Below are positions 24,535 through 32,363 of a stretch of 32,363 nucleotides of DNA, piece after piece. How positions within the stretch are numbered: position 1 is the first letter of the stretch; each line of letters starts with the position of its first letter. Source of the DNA: Microvirga sp. (lineage in GTDB: Bacteria > Pseudomonadota > Alphaproteobacteria > Rhizobiales > Beijerinckiaceae); contig JAPSLB010000049.1 of the NCBI GenBank assembly GCA_031181145.1, forward strand, positions 1-32,363, in the 5' to 3' direction. The position numbers were made by a program, and so were the translations under genes. The notes below the pieces were generated by a model. It searched no databases and was not told the origin of the DNA. It was given only the letters and a program-made list of their open reading frames with translations.

Positions 24535-26158
24535 GCTGCTATCCGTTCGGAATCTGAGGATCGAGGCAACCGCCTATCCTCCTGGCGAAGCGCCGAGGGA
24601 CGTGACCCTTGTGGAAGGCGTCTCGTTCGATCTCGAGAAGGGGAGGGTCCTGGGCCTGATCGGCGAGTCCGGGGCGGGCAAATCGACCATTGGGCTTGCT
24701 GCCTTGGCCTATGGCCGCGGCGGCGTGCGCATCACGGGAGGGGAGGTCCTCCTCAATGGGGCGGATATCCTCAAGCTGGGACGCAACGGCGTCCGTGAGA
24801 TCCGGGGCTCGAAGGTCTGCTATGTGGCCCAATCGGCGGCGGCCGCCTTCAATCCGGCCCTGCGTCTCGGTGAGCAGGTGATCGAGGCAACGCTGCAGCA
24901 CGGCATCATGAGCAGGGCGGAAGCGGAGGAGCGGGCGATCTACCTGTTCCGTGTCCTTGGGCTTCCGGATCCCGAAACCTTCGGGCGACGCTTCCCGCAC
25001 CAAGTGTCAGGCGGACAACTCCAGCGTGCAATGACCGCCATGGCGCTCTGCCCCAATCCGGAGCTGATCGTATTCGACGAGCCCACGACGGCTCTCGATG
25101 TTACGACGCAGATCGACGTTCTTGCCGCGATCAAGCACGCGATCGAACAGACGAAGACGGCGGCTCTGTACATCACCCACGACCTCGCCGTGGTCGCGCA
25201 GGTGTCGGACGACATCATGGTTCTGCGGCAGGGCAGGACCGTCGAGTACGGCTCCGTGAGGCAGATCATCGAGGCGCCGCGGGCGGAGTACACCCGGGCC
25301 CTGGTCAACGTGCGCAAGAGAAACCGCGAGCAGGCCGCCGAACAATCCGGCAGCCTGCTGAAGGTGGAGAATGTCAGCGCCCGTTATCCGAACGGTCTCA
25401 ACGTGCTGCATGACATTTCCCTGCATGTGCCCGAAGGCCAGACCCTGGCCATCGTCGGAGAATCCGGCTCGGGAAAATCGACGCTGGCCCGCGTCATCAC
25501 CGGCCTCCTGCCGCCGAGCGAGGGCCATATCACGTTTGCCGGTCAGCCTCTGACCCCAGCGCTCAGGAACCGCTCCAAGGACGAACTCCGGCGCATCCAG
25601 CTCATCCATCAAATGGCCGATACGGCCATGAACCCGCGTCAGACCGTGCGAGAGATCATCGGCCGTCCGCTCACGTTCTATTTTGGCCTTCGCGGCGCGG
25701 CGAAGGACGCTCGCATCAGGGAGTTGCTCGACCAGATCGAGATGGGAGGCGGCTTCATGGATCGATATCCGGCGGAGCTTTCAGGCGGCCAGAAGCAGCG
25801 CGTGGCGATTGCGCGGGCTCTTGCCGCCAAGCCCGAACTCATTCTCTGCGACGAGCCGACATCGGCACTCGATCCGCTGGTGGCGCAAGGCATCCTCGAC
25901 TTGCTCGTGAGACTTCAGGAGGAGACCGCCGTCTCCTACGTCTTCATCACCCACGATATCGACATCGTGCGCGCAATTGCCGACTCGGTTGCCGTCATGC
26001 ATCAGGGGCGCGTCGTGCGCTCGGGCCCCAGGTCAAAGGTCCTTTCGCCGCCCTTCGACGACTATACCGACCTGCTCCTCAAATCCGTGCCGGAGATGGA
26101 GGTCGGCTGGCTCGAGCGCGTGCTGGAAACACGCCGGATGGAAAGCGTCGGGCACTAG
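24527..26158 (+). CDS. ABC transporter ATP-binding protein with two fused ATPase domains (DppD-DppF type)
   Basis: A 543-residue protein with two complete nucleotide-binding domains. Domain 1: Walker [10 protein letters not shown] (46-54), signature VSGGQLQR (160-167), Walker B ELIVFDEP, and THDLAVV. Domain 2: Walker [10 protein letters not shown] (311-319), signature LSGGQKQR (418-425), Walker B LILCDEP, and THDIDIV. Both sites look competent. The Q-loop of domain 2 has an unusual [10 protein letters not shown] instead of the common FQDP...LNP. It drives import through the two upstream permeases. ATG 24527 overlaps the previous gene by 8 nt. Confidence 0.96.
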   Translation: MPELLSVRNLRIEATAYPPGEAPRDVTLVEGVSFDLEKGRVLGLIGESGAGKSTIGLAALAYGRGGVRITGGEVLLNGADILKLGRNGVREIRGSKVCYVAQSAAAAFNPALRLGEQVIEATLQHGIMSRAEAEERAIYLFRVLGLPDPETFGRRFPHQVSGGQLQRAMTAMALCPNPELIVFDEPTTALDVTTQIDVLAAIKHAIEQTKTAALYITHDLAVVAQVSDDIMVLRQGRTVEYGSVRQIIEAPRAEYTRALVNVRKRNREQAAEQSGSLLKVENVSARYPNGLNVLHDISLHVPEGQTLAIVGESGSGKSTLARVITGLLPPSEGHITFAGQPLTPALRNRSKDELRRIQLIHQMADTAMNPRQTVREIIGRPLTFYFGLRGAAKDARIRELLDQIEMGGGFMDRYPAELSGGQKQRVAIARALAAKPELILCDEPTSALDPLVAQGILDLLVRLQEETAVSYVFITHDIDIVRAIADSVAVMHQGRVVRSGPRSKVLSPPFDDYTDLLLKSVPEMEVGWLERVLETRRMESVGH

Positions 26159-26268
26159 CCGCTGTTCCCGCGTCGGCTGCACTTGCAGGAGCGGCTTCGC
26201 GGATTGAAAGTCCATCTGGGCGGCTGCCCGGTTGAAGCGCCGTTCATGACAACGATAAGATTGATTCC

Positions 26269-28269
26269 ATGGCAAAACGTACATTCACCGTTATCGAGAA
26301 CGAATGGATCACGCTCGCGGACGGCACGCGTCTCGCCGCCCGGATCTGGATGCCCGAGGGGGCCCAGGCCATTCCAGTTCCAGCCGTGCTCGAGTATCTC
26401 CCGTACCGCAAGCGCGATGGAACGGCGCCACGCGACGAGTCCACTTATCCCTCGTTCGCCGAAGCCGGCATTGCCGGCATACGGGTGGATATCCGCGGCT
26501 CCGGCGAATCCGATGACGTGAGCGACGGCGAGTACACGCCGCGGGAGCTTTCCGATGCCTGCGAAGTGATCGCCTGGATCGCCGCACAGCCCTGGTCGAA
26601 CGGTTCGGTCGGCATGATGGGCATCTCCTGGGGCGGCTTCAACGCACTTCAAGTCGCAGCCCTCCGGCCTCCGGCTCTCAAGGCAGTGATCTCGATCGCT
26701 TCCACGGTCGATCGCTACAACGACGACATCCACTACAAGAACGGCTGTCAGCTCAGTGCGCAACTGTCCTGGGCGGGCACGATGTTCGGCTATCTGTCCC
26801 GGCCGCCGGATCCCGCCCTCGTGGGCGACCGCTGGCGGGAAATGTGGCTCGACCGCTTGGAGAACGAGCCGTTCCTGATGGCCGAATGGCTATCGCATCA
26901 GCGCCGGGACGAGTTCTGGCAGCACGGCTCGATCTGCGAGGACTTCTCCGCCGTCCAGGTGCCGGCGCTCGTCATCGCGGGCTGGGCCGATGGCTACCGC
27001 AACACGCCGCTCGCCGCTGTCGAGGGCATGCCGGAGAATGCCAAGGCGCTGATCGGACCTTGGGTTCACAAGTACCCGCACTTTGCCTGGCCCAAGCCAC
27101 GGCACGACTTCATCGGCGAGGCCATAGCCTGGTGGAACCGATGGCTGCGGGAGGAGCCCAACGGGGTCGACAAGCTCCCGCAGGTTCGCGCCTACATCCT
27201 GGACGGGCCAAAGCCCCTGCTGCCACGCTACGAGGATCCGGGCTTCTGGATCGCCAAAGAGCGCTGGCAGGAACCGGAAGCCCTGCCTCTCTCCGTGGAC
27301 GCCGCCGGGGTGCTGCGGGAAGGCGCCGCAGGGACGCAGGCGGAGTCCAGGCCGGTTTTCATCAAGTCGCCCCTCGACACCGGGACGGCGTCCGGCGAGT
27401 TCTTCACCCTCAAGCCTGATGCGGAGCTCCCCGGCGACCAGCGCATGGACGACGCCGGTTCGTTCGTGATCGAAACCGCTCCCCTTGAGGAGGCGCTCGA
27501 TCTGCTCGGTCGGCCGGTCCTTGTCGCAATGGTGTCCTGCAATGAAGAATGGGCCAATCTCTGTGCGCGGCTGGTGGACGTTCATCCGGACGGTTCGTCG
27601 ACCCGCATCTGCTTCGGTGTTCTCAACCTCGCTCACCGGGAGGGCAACGCTCGACCGAAGCCGATGCAGCAGGGCCAGCCCACCCAAATCCGCATCGTGC
27701 TGGATGCCTGCGGCTATCGCATCAACAAGGGCCATCGGCTTCGCCTGTCGCTCTCGACAGCCTATTGGCCGATGATCCTTCCGCCGCCTTTCGATGCCGG
27801 CGTCACGGTCGATCTGGCGAGCCTCGGCCTCTTCCTGCCAAAGCTCGGCGTGCATGAGGCCGTTTCCATAGAACAGCCCGACGATCCGAATCCGTTGCCG
27901 AAATACGTCACGCACGAGCCGGGTCGCACGGAGCGGACGGTCACACGCAATCTCACGGAAGACCGAACCGAGTATCGAATCTTCGAAGACACCGGCCTGA
28001 GCGAGCACCCTGAAACGGGCTTGGCGACACGGCAGGTGCGCGACGAGCTCTGGTCGATTTGCCCCCGTGATCCCTTGTCCATGACCGGGGCCTCCGTCTG
28101 GACCTGCGAGATGGAGCGGCCCGGATGGGCTATTCGCACGGTGGCGACGACGAAGATGCGCTGCACCGCCGGGGAATGGCTGGTCAGCGGCCATCTGGTC
28201 GCTTTCGAAGGTGGGGAGCAAGTCTTCGAGAAGACCTACGAACAGGCGGTTCCGCGCGATTTCATGTAG
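26269..28269 (+). CDS. CocE/NonD-type hydrolase, peptidase family S15
   Basis: The 666-residue cytoplasmic enzyme has an alpha/beta-hydrolase core and a C-terminal beta-rich jelly-roll domain (about 330-580). The catalytic triad is visible: Ser120 in GISWGGF, Asp242 in AGWADGY and His268 in GPWVHKYP. It has VDIRGSGES as in X-Pro dipeptidyl aminopeptidases, cocaine esterases and glutaryl-7-ACA acylases. No signal peptide is seen. The gene sits 110 nt behind the ABC ATPase, so it probably hydrolyses the imported compound, an acylated or proline-containing peptide being a guess. ATG 26269 begins the conserved start; GATAAGA is a weak ribosome-binding site. Confidence 0.92.
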   Translation: MAKRTFTVIENEWITLADGTRLAARIWMPEGAQAIPVPAVLEYLPYRKRDGTAPRDESTYPSFAEAGIAGIRVDIRGSGESDDVSDGEYTPRELSDACEVIAWIAAQPWSNGSVGMMGISWGGFNALQVAALRPPALKAVISIASTVDRYNDDIHYKNGCQLSAQLSWAGTMFGYLSRPPDPALVGDRWREMWLDRLENEPFLMAEWLSHQRRDEFWQHGSICEDFSAVQVPALVIAGWADGYRNTPLAAVEGMPENAKALIGPWVHKYPHFAWPKPRHDFIGEAIAWWNRWLREEPNGVDKLPQVRAYILDGPKPLLPRYEDPGFWIAKERWQEPEALPLSVDAAGVLREGAAGTQAESRPVFIKSPLDTGTASGEFFTLKPDAELPGDQRMDDAGSFVIETAPLEEALDLLGRPVLVAMVSCNEEWANLCARLVDVHPDGSSTRICFGVLNLAHREGNARPKPMQQGQPTQIRIVLDACGYRINKGHRLRLSLSTAYWPMILPPPFDAGVTVDLASLGLFLPKLGVHEAVSIEQPDDPNPLPKYVTHEPGRTERTVTRNLTEDRTEYRIFEDTGLSEHPETGLATRQVRDELWSICPRDPLSMTGASVWTCEMERPGWAIRTVATTKMRCTAGEWLVSGHLVAFEGGEQVFEKTYEQAVPRDFM

Positions 28270-28326
28270 CCATGGAACGATGAAACCGATAGGGCGTGCC
28301 GACGTTGCCGGGCAGCCCATCGAGCA

Positions 28327-28373
28327 ACGAAGCGGGAGGGCTCCTTCGACGGTGCCGCACACTCCCGCTTCGT
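28327..28373. promoter_or_regulatory. 12-bp perfect inverted repeat before the MFS gene
   Basis: ACGAAGCGGGAG (28327-28338) and CTCCCGCTTCGT (28362-28373) pair perfectly around a 23-nt loop. It lies 58 nt after the hydrolase stop and 17 nt before the MFS start. It has no T-run, so operator or partial attenuation is more likely than a strong terminator. Confidence 0.5.
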
Positions 28374-28390
28374 CGCGTCGCGGAGTTCCA

Positions 28391-29647
28391 ATGATCGAGC
28401 TTCTCACCATCTTGCGCCGAGTTTTCGTTCTGCTCGTCGCGGTGTTTCTCCTGATGGTCGGCAATGGTCCCTTGACCACGATCATCAGTGTCCGCTTGGG
28501 AGCGGCGGGGCATTCGCCTGCGCTCATCGGAATCGTCATGTCCGCGTATTTCGCGGGATTGATGCTCGGCTCGCTGTTCGCTTACCGGGTCGTAAACAGA
28601 TACGGTCACATCCGCGCATTCACCGCTTTTGCTTCGGCGCTGTCGGCAACGGCTTTGATCTATGCCCTCCATCTTGCTCCGCTGCCATGGGGCGCGCTGC
28701 GCTTCGTCGAGGGCTTCTGCATGGCCGGCCTTTTCATCTGCGTCGAGAGCTGGCTCAACGACAGCGCAACAGCCCAGACCCGGGGGAAGGTCCTGGCTCT
28801 CTACATGGTCTTCCTCTATTCAGGGCAGGCGGTTGGCCAATTCATGCTGAACCTTCATGACGCCTCCGGGCTCCTGTTGTTCATGCTGATATCGATTCTT
28901 GTCTCGGTTGCTGTCATTCCGGTGGCTCTGGCGCGTGTATCGCCGCCCATTCTGCCGCATGTGGAGGGATTGAGCTTCCGGCGTCTCTATCAAGTGTCCC
29001 CGCTGGGTATCGTCGGAACGATCTCCAGCGGGCTCGTCCTCGGTTCCTTCTACAGCCTGGCTCCAGTCTTCACGGGCCAGATAGGCCTCGATCTCTCGCA
29101 GACGGCTCTTTTCATGAGTGCGGTGATCTTCGGCGGTGTCGTGCTTCAGCTCCCAATCGGTCGGCTTTCGGACGTTTTCGATCGCCGCATGGTGATCGTT
29201 TGCACCCTCGCGGCTATTGCCCTCGTCAGCGCCGGAACGATCACCGCCTTGCAATTCGGGAACGGAGTCGTTTATCTCGCCGCCTTTGTCTTCGGCGGGT
29301 TCTCCTTCGCGCTGTATCCGTTGTGCGTGGCACATACCAACGATCATGTCCGTCCCGAGGAAAGGGTGTCGGCCAGCGGAGGTCTTATCCTCGCCTACTC
29401 GGCAGGGGCCACGCTCGGGCCGCTGTTCTCGTCGGTCGTCATGACAGGTACAGGGCCGACGGGACTGTTCGCATTCACCGGCGGGCTCAGCGGAATGACT
29501 CTTCTTTTCGGCCTTTGGCGCATGCGCGTTCGACCGTCTCCGCCGGCAGAGCAGCAGGGCTCCTATCAGCCTTTGCCCCGAACCACGCCCGTTTCGGTAC
29601 CGCTCGATCCGCGTACCCTGTCAGCGACGGAAGATGCCGGCGACTGA
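28391..29647 (+). CDS. MFS transporter (YcaD-like)
   Basis: The 418-residue product has twelve hydrophobic segments in two halves and the MFS motif GRLSDVFDRRMV between helices 6/7 and 8 (about residues 258-269). The second helix region GSLFAYRVVNRYGHIRAF carries the first-loop motif in altered form. It resembles the YcaD/YfkF branch of small-molecule carriers; the substrate is unknown. ATG 28391 has CGGAG 7 nt upstream, and the frame upstream of it (to 28211) is inside the hydrolase gene. It may be cotranscribed with the importer, but an inverted repeat separates them. Confidence 0.85.
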   Translation: MIELLTILRRVFVLLVAVFLLMVGNGPLTTIISVRLGAAGHSPALIGIVMSAYFAGLMLGSLFAYRVVNRYGHIRAFTAFASALSATALIYALHLAPLPWGALRFVEGFCMAGLFICVESWLNDSATAQTRGKVLALYMVFLYSGQAVGQFMLNLHDASGLLLFMLISILVSVAVIPVALARVSPPILPHVEGLSFRRLYQVSPLGIVGTISSGLVLGSFYSLAPVFTGQIGLDLSQTALFMSAVIFGGVVLQLPIGRLSDVFDRRMVIVCTLAAIALVSAGTITALQFGNGVVYLAAFVFGGFSFALYPLCVAHTNDHVRPEERVSASGGLILAYSAGATLGPLFSSVVMTGTGPTGLFAFTGGLSGMTLLFGLWRMRVRPSPPAEQQGSYQPLPRTTPVSVPLDPRTLSATEDAGD

Positions 29648-29692
29648 ATTCCGCGCCACTTTCAGACAGCGTCCGTCCTTCTGGTGCTTCTC

Positions 29693-29725
29693 GCCCCTCC
29701 GTGGCGGGGAGGGGCTACCCCTTTT
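29693..29725 (+). terminator. Intrinsic terminator after the MFS gene
   Basis: GCCCCTCC and GGAGGGGC form an 8-bp stem around a 7-nt loop, followed by a C-rich stretch and TTTT at 29722-29725. An outer 8-bp pair TCAGACAG (29662-29669) / CTGTCTGA (29733-29740) can enclose it. The T-run is short and 6 nt away, so termination may be partial. Confidence 0.55.
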
Positions 29726-29831
29726 GAGTGCACTGTCTGAGACAAACGGCACACAAATTGCAACAACAGGCAAAGTAAACCACGCGACAATCCGCTAATG
29801 TGAGAGAAGTATCGTTGCAGAGGGAAAAAGG

Positions 29832-30092
29832 ATGACCGCAAGAGACCTTCAGCTCTGCCTGCGACAGAGGCTCGACACCGGCCGGAAGCAGCAACAGGAG
29901 CGTCGTGATCCGGCCCTATCGCAGGTGGAGACAGAAGTTCTTCGCTGTCTCATGAGCGGTCGAGAGATAGCTGACATCGCCTTCCAGTTTTCGGTGAGCG
30001 AAGCTGCCGTCAAGAGGCACATCAAGTCCGTTTTCTACAAGGCCGGGGCTCTGATGAAGGCTGACCGGGCAGGGGAGTTCCCTGTCCTGTAA
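29832..30092 (+). CDS. LuxR-type HTH protein consisting of the DNA-binding domain only
   Basis: The 86-residue product has a basic N-terminal stretch and then a LuxR/FixJ-type helix-turn-helix: LSQVETEVLRCLMSGREIADIAFQFSVSEAAVKRHIKSVFYKAGA. The block VSEAAVKRHIKSVFYK is the recognition-helix region. No receiver or ligand-binding domain precedes it, and the 184 nt upstream shows no remnant of one in frame. ATG 29832 has AGAGGGAAAAAGG directly upstream, so it is expressed as such. It could be a small activator or an antagonist of full-length regulators. Confidence 0.75.
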   Translation: MTARDLQLCLRQRLDTGRKQQQERRDPALSQVETEVLRCLMSGREIADIAFQFSVSEAAVKRHIKSVFYKAGALMKADRAGEFPVL

Positions 30093-30853
30093 TCTCCGCG
30101 ACGGAAGGCGCAGATCCTCATCCGTGAGCGATACAATGTATGTACGGGAGGGAATGCACCCGTCGCCCGCTCGCCCTAGCGCACAGCGCAAAAGAGTGAA
30201 GATGGGTTTTCTCTGACAGGGGCCTCCGGGCCTCCAATGCTGCCCTTCGATCCATGTCCGGTGCTCTCGCGAAGATTACGACCGGCTTGCCGATTCGATG
30301 TTCATTAGCGGTCGCCACCGCAGCATCAGTCTTATTTCGTGCCAGTCAGAGCGGCGTATCAAAGCCGAGGCACATCTTGCCGCGACCCACCAATCAACCT
30401 GACGAGCCTTGTCTGATTATGCACAGCGGAAGCGGGGTGCACGAAGTCCGCCGACGCAGATCGCCGCAGTTGAAAGGGCAGAGTTGTTGTTGAGTCTCCG
30501 AAGAAAGCCGACTACACAGCGGGCTCGTTCCCATCCGAACATTCCCATGCATCGGCAAATCACTCCCATCAGACCGCATCGGCCAGCCTGGCGAAGCATC
30601 TGTCCGGCCAGGAGCCTCATTCTGCCGGAGCATGGACAAAGGCAGCGATCTCGCTTCGGATCGACACTCTCGCCCCTGGCGATGAGTTCCGCGCCAACCG
30701 GCACCCTCGTTTTGGTGCCTTCCCCCCCGCAGCCGGCTTGAACGACTACCGTCGCCGGCAAGACCCGGCGACCTCCTTTCATTCCGCATCTTCATTCGGT
30801 CATGATGCAGGATCGCCGGATCTCAGCCTCAATGAGAGAAGGAGAGCCCTGAA
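30093..30853. other. Intergenic region of about 760 nt without a convincing gene
   Basis: Short open frames occur on both strands (for example 30409-30741 plus), but they lack ribosome-binding sites and family-like composition. Two hairpins are visible: GGCACC/GGTGCC (30700-30719) and GTCGCCGG/CCGGCGAC (30751-30772), the latter 82 nt before the next gene. The region may hold that gene's promoter and leader; a small RNA cannot be excluded. Confidence 0.4.
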
Positions 30854-32185
30854 GTGAACAGGGTATGGACGGAAGAAGAACTCGACATTCTGCGCCGTGA
30901 CCGGGCTGCAAAAGTTCCGGTGCCTGTGACCGCCGCAAAACTCGGGCGGCCGGTCCCTGCAACTTATGCGCGGGCGCGGCTGATCGGCACCCTCGTCCAG
31001 CCCCATCAACCATGGGACGAGGCAAGCGTAGCGCGTCTGCGCGAATTGGTGCTGGCCGATCCGCCGATGACGGATAAGCGGATCGCGGAAGAACTCGGGA
31101 GAACCGTCACCCAGATCCGCTGGAAGATGCAGGACCTTGACTTGATCGGTGTCAGGGATCTCTCGAAGCTTGCTAAAGTCACGGCGTCTGAATCGGCTCC
31201 GGCCCGGGTTGCGAAGGTTTCCGTCCAGAAGCCTGTACCCCGCACGCTACCTGCATCGCAGAGATCGCCTTCCGCTCCAGCCGTGACACCGCAGCTGCGG
31301 GCGACGGATCCCGTGCGCAGGGTCGTTCCTGCGCTGACGGCGCCTCCCGCGACGGCCGATCCTCGCGCAGCCCTCGAGCGCGCAGTCAAGCGCCTCGAAG
31401 CCAGGTTGGCGGAACGCCTGAAGAGTTCCATTTCCGAAACGGAGGCCGGCATGGTTCGGGCCGCGACGGACGCCATTGCGGAGAAGCGCCGCATCGACCA
31501 ACGCCTTGCTGATCTCGGAAGGTCGATCGGCGAGGCTCAGGCCGAAAAGACGAAAGCCGAGCGGATGAAGGCCCAGGCGCAAATCGCCCATGTGCCTGCA
31601 CCCCCGCGGCGAGCGCAGGATGCCACCCTCGCGGATCGCGAGGAAAAACCGGCATCGAAGGAACAGAAGCGCCCAGCCGCCCGCCCCGTCGCGAGGATGC
31701 CTGTTGCTCCTCCGGCCCAGGGTGTGTCTCAAGCCGCGGCACCTCGCCAGCCGCAGCCGCCTGCCCCCCCTGCGGCTCCGAAGATCGTTGTCGTCGAGAC
31801 CCCGGTGACGCCACGCCCGGAGCCAATCCCGAATCCGGACCCCGTTCAGGTGTCCGGCCGCGGAGGCTGGAAATCCGTGCGTCGGGACCCGGCGCGCGTT
31901 GCGGCTCAGGCCAAGGCGAAGGCCAAGGCGACGAGCCGCGCCGATGCCGTGGACCTCGCCTTGGCGGCTCAGGCTGCCATTGACCGTTTCATTGCGGAGC
32001 GTGGTGTCACGAGGACCGAGAGGAACGGCATTCAGGCGATTGTCTCCCGCCTGCAGGCGCGGGGCTATATCGTGGTGCAGGACGGAGACGGCTGGGTCAT
32101 CGACCAGCGCCATCGTGTCGACGGGGAATCGGCTCTCATCGCCTTTGCTGAGGCGCGCGGCATCTCGTTGGATGTAGCGGCGTGA
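30854..32185 (+). CDS. Protein with tandem SANT/Myb-like N-terminus, coiled coil and conserved C-terminal domain
   Basis: The 443-residue product has two related ~45-residue units at the N-terminus: VWTEEELDILRR...AAKLGRPVPATYARA (Trp5) and PWDEASVARLRELV...IAEELGRTVTQIRWKM (Trp54). Both look like SANT/Myb-type or related helix-turn-helix DNA-binding units. Residues 115-165 are Pro/Ala/Ser-rich, 170-243 form a likely coiled coil, and 250-360 are Pro/Ala/Lys-rich and basic. A folded C-terminal part (362-440, GIQAIVSRLQARGYIVVQDGDG) follows. Start is GTG 30854 with AAGGAGAG upstream. DNA binding is an inference; the C-terminal domain is not recognised. Confidence 0.7.
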   Translation: MNRVWTEEELDILRRDRAAKVPVPVTAAKLGRPVPATYARARLIGTLVQPHQPWDEASVARLRELVLADPPMTDKRIAEELGRTVTQIRWKMQDLDLIGVRDLSKLAKVTASESAPARVAKVSVQKPVPRTLPASQRSPSAPAVTPQLRATDPVRRVVPALTAPPATADPRAALERAVKRLEARLAERLKSSISETEAGMVRAATDAIAEKRRIDQRLADLGRSIGEAQAEKTKAERMKAQAQIAHVPAPPRRAQDATLADREEKPASKEQKRPAARPVARMPVAPPAQGVSQAAAPRQPQPPAPPAAPKIVVVETPVTPRPEPIPNPDPVQVSGRGGWKSVRRDPARVAAQAKAKAKATSRADAVDLALAAQAAIDRFIAERGVTRTERNGIQAIVSRLQARGYIVVQDGDGWVIDQRHRVDGESALIAFAEARGISLDVAA

Positions 32186-32191
32186 TGCGGC

Positions 32192-32233
32192 CGGGCATGC
32201 CTTCTGTGCCGGAACGCGCATGAGGCATGCCCG
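32192..32233. terminator. 10-bp inverted repeat after the SANT-like gene, possible terminator
   Basis: CGGGCATGCC (32192-32201) and GGCATGCCCG (32224-32233) are perfectly complementary around a 22-nt loop; each arm contains the palindrome GCATGC. It begins 6 nt after the stop codon. No T-run follows directly, so a factor-independent stop is uncertain. Confidence 0.4.
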
Positions 32234-32254
32234 CCATCTCGCCGCCTGGCCTTG

Positions 32255-32363
32255 GCTGGTGCGGGGAGGGGGCGGCTTGCGAGTTTTCTTTGGGTTTTGA
32301 GTGTTGGGTTTTGATGCGGGGAGGCGCTGGCGGGTGTTGCTCGGAGGGGGTTGCTCGGGCTTT
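32255..32363 (+). repeat. G/T-rich low-complexity tract with an 11-bp direct repeat
   Basis: The last hundred bases contain almost only G and T on the plus strand, with several runs of three or more G. TTGGGTTTTGA occurs at 32290-32300 and again at 32304-32314. No gene is seen; the window ends inside the tract. Confidence 0.5.

Noticed and set aside
26157..26196. AGCCGCT/AGCGGCT inverted repeat after the ABC ATPase gene as a terminator
   Set aside because: Only 7 bp, it overlaps the stop codon and has no T-run; the hydrolase gene likely continues the operon.
26890..28539. 549-codon open frame on the minus strand across the S15 hydrolase
   Set aside because: Antisense shadow of a gene with an intact catalytic triad.
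30409..30741. 110-codon open frame in the right intergenic region
   Set aside because: TTG start, no ribosome-binding site, Arg/Pro/Ser-rich product with no recognisable pattern; an overlapping minus frame is equally long.
32290..32334. G-quadruplex in the right-end G/T tract
   Set aside because: The four G-runs are separated by about 9-11 nt, too wide for a confident quadruplex call.

Overview
The window is chromosomal DNA, high in GC, from an alphaproteobacterium. The best guess is a member of the Hyphomicrobiales (Rhizobiales) close to Microvirga/Methylobacterium. This rests on the style of the PccA tail, an ExoR-like Sel1-repeat regulator, a DUF6766 + acylphosphatase + rhodanese + DUF599 housekeeping neighbourhood, and frequent GTG/TTG starts. 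The taxon is inferred from memory of gene families, not from a search. I see no insertion sequence, integrase, CRISPR array, rRNA or plasmid/phage module.

Layout. (1) 1-965: the 3' end of a biotin-carrying carboxylase (pccA), followed by two decayed genes, a frameshifted DUF805-like membrane gene and a gamma-glutamylcyclotransferase-like gene broken by stops and a frame change. (2) 1128-4804: small housekeeping and uncharacterised genes: DUF6766, acylphosphatase, rhodanese, DUF599, DUF3253, YdcF-like and RraA-like. (3) 4942-9610: a secreted protein, isovaleryl-CoA dehydrogenase, a GH25 lipoprotein lysozyme, the MgtE magnesium channel and tRNA-Leu(GAG), the last four on the minus strand. (4) 9840-13592: lipB, a small lipoprotein, the carboxyltransferase subunit of methylcrotonyl-CoA carboxylase and a PCMT-like methyltransferase. 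(5) 13998-18242: an ExoR-like periplasmic regulator, exonuclease III, a ceramidase-family membrane hydrolase paired with a DHFR/RibD-like reductase, and two orphan proteins. (6) 18375-20257: psuK-psuG, which degrade pseudouridine, with a 4-nt ATGA overlap. (7) 21037-29647: a peptide-type ABC importer (Tat-exported binding protein, two permeases, fused double ATPase), an S15/CocE-type acyl-peptide hydrolase and an MFS transporter. (8) 29832-32185: a DNA-binding-only LuxR-type protein, a 760-nt stretch without a convincing gene, and a protein with tandem SANT/Myb-like motifs.

How the genes work together. Ivd and MccB are two consecutive-branch steps of leucine degradation (isovaleryl-CoA to methylcrotonyl-CoA to methylglutaconyl-CoA), but here they lie apart on opposite strands and no mccA is present. 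Block 7 looks like a self-contained import-and-hydrolyse pathway of unknown substrate. Its upstream region carries a perfect CRP-type palindrome (TGTGA-N6-TCACA), a plausible sigma-70 promoter and a 9-bp inverted repeat, so catabolite-type control is plausible. This is the most interesting unit in the window. No clearly new defence or mobile system is visible. The most unusual single proteins are the tandem-SANT protein at the right end, the Ser/Gly-rich secreted protein ending in a Cys-x-x-Cys motif, and the HTH-only LuxR protein.
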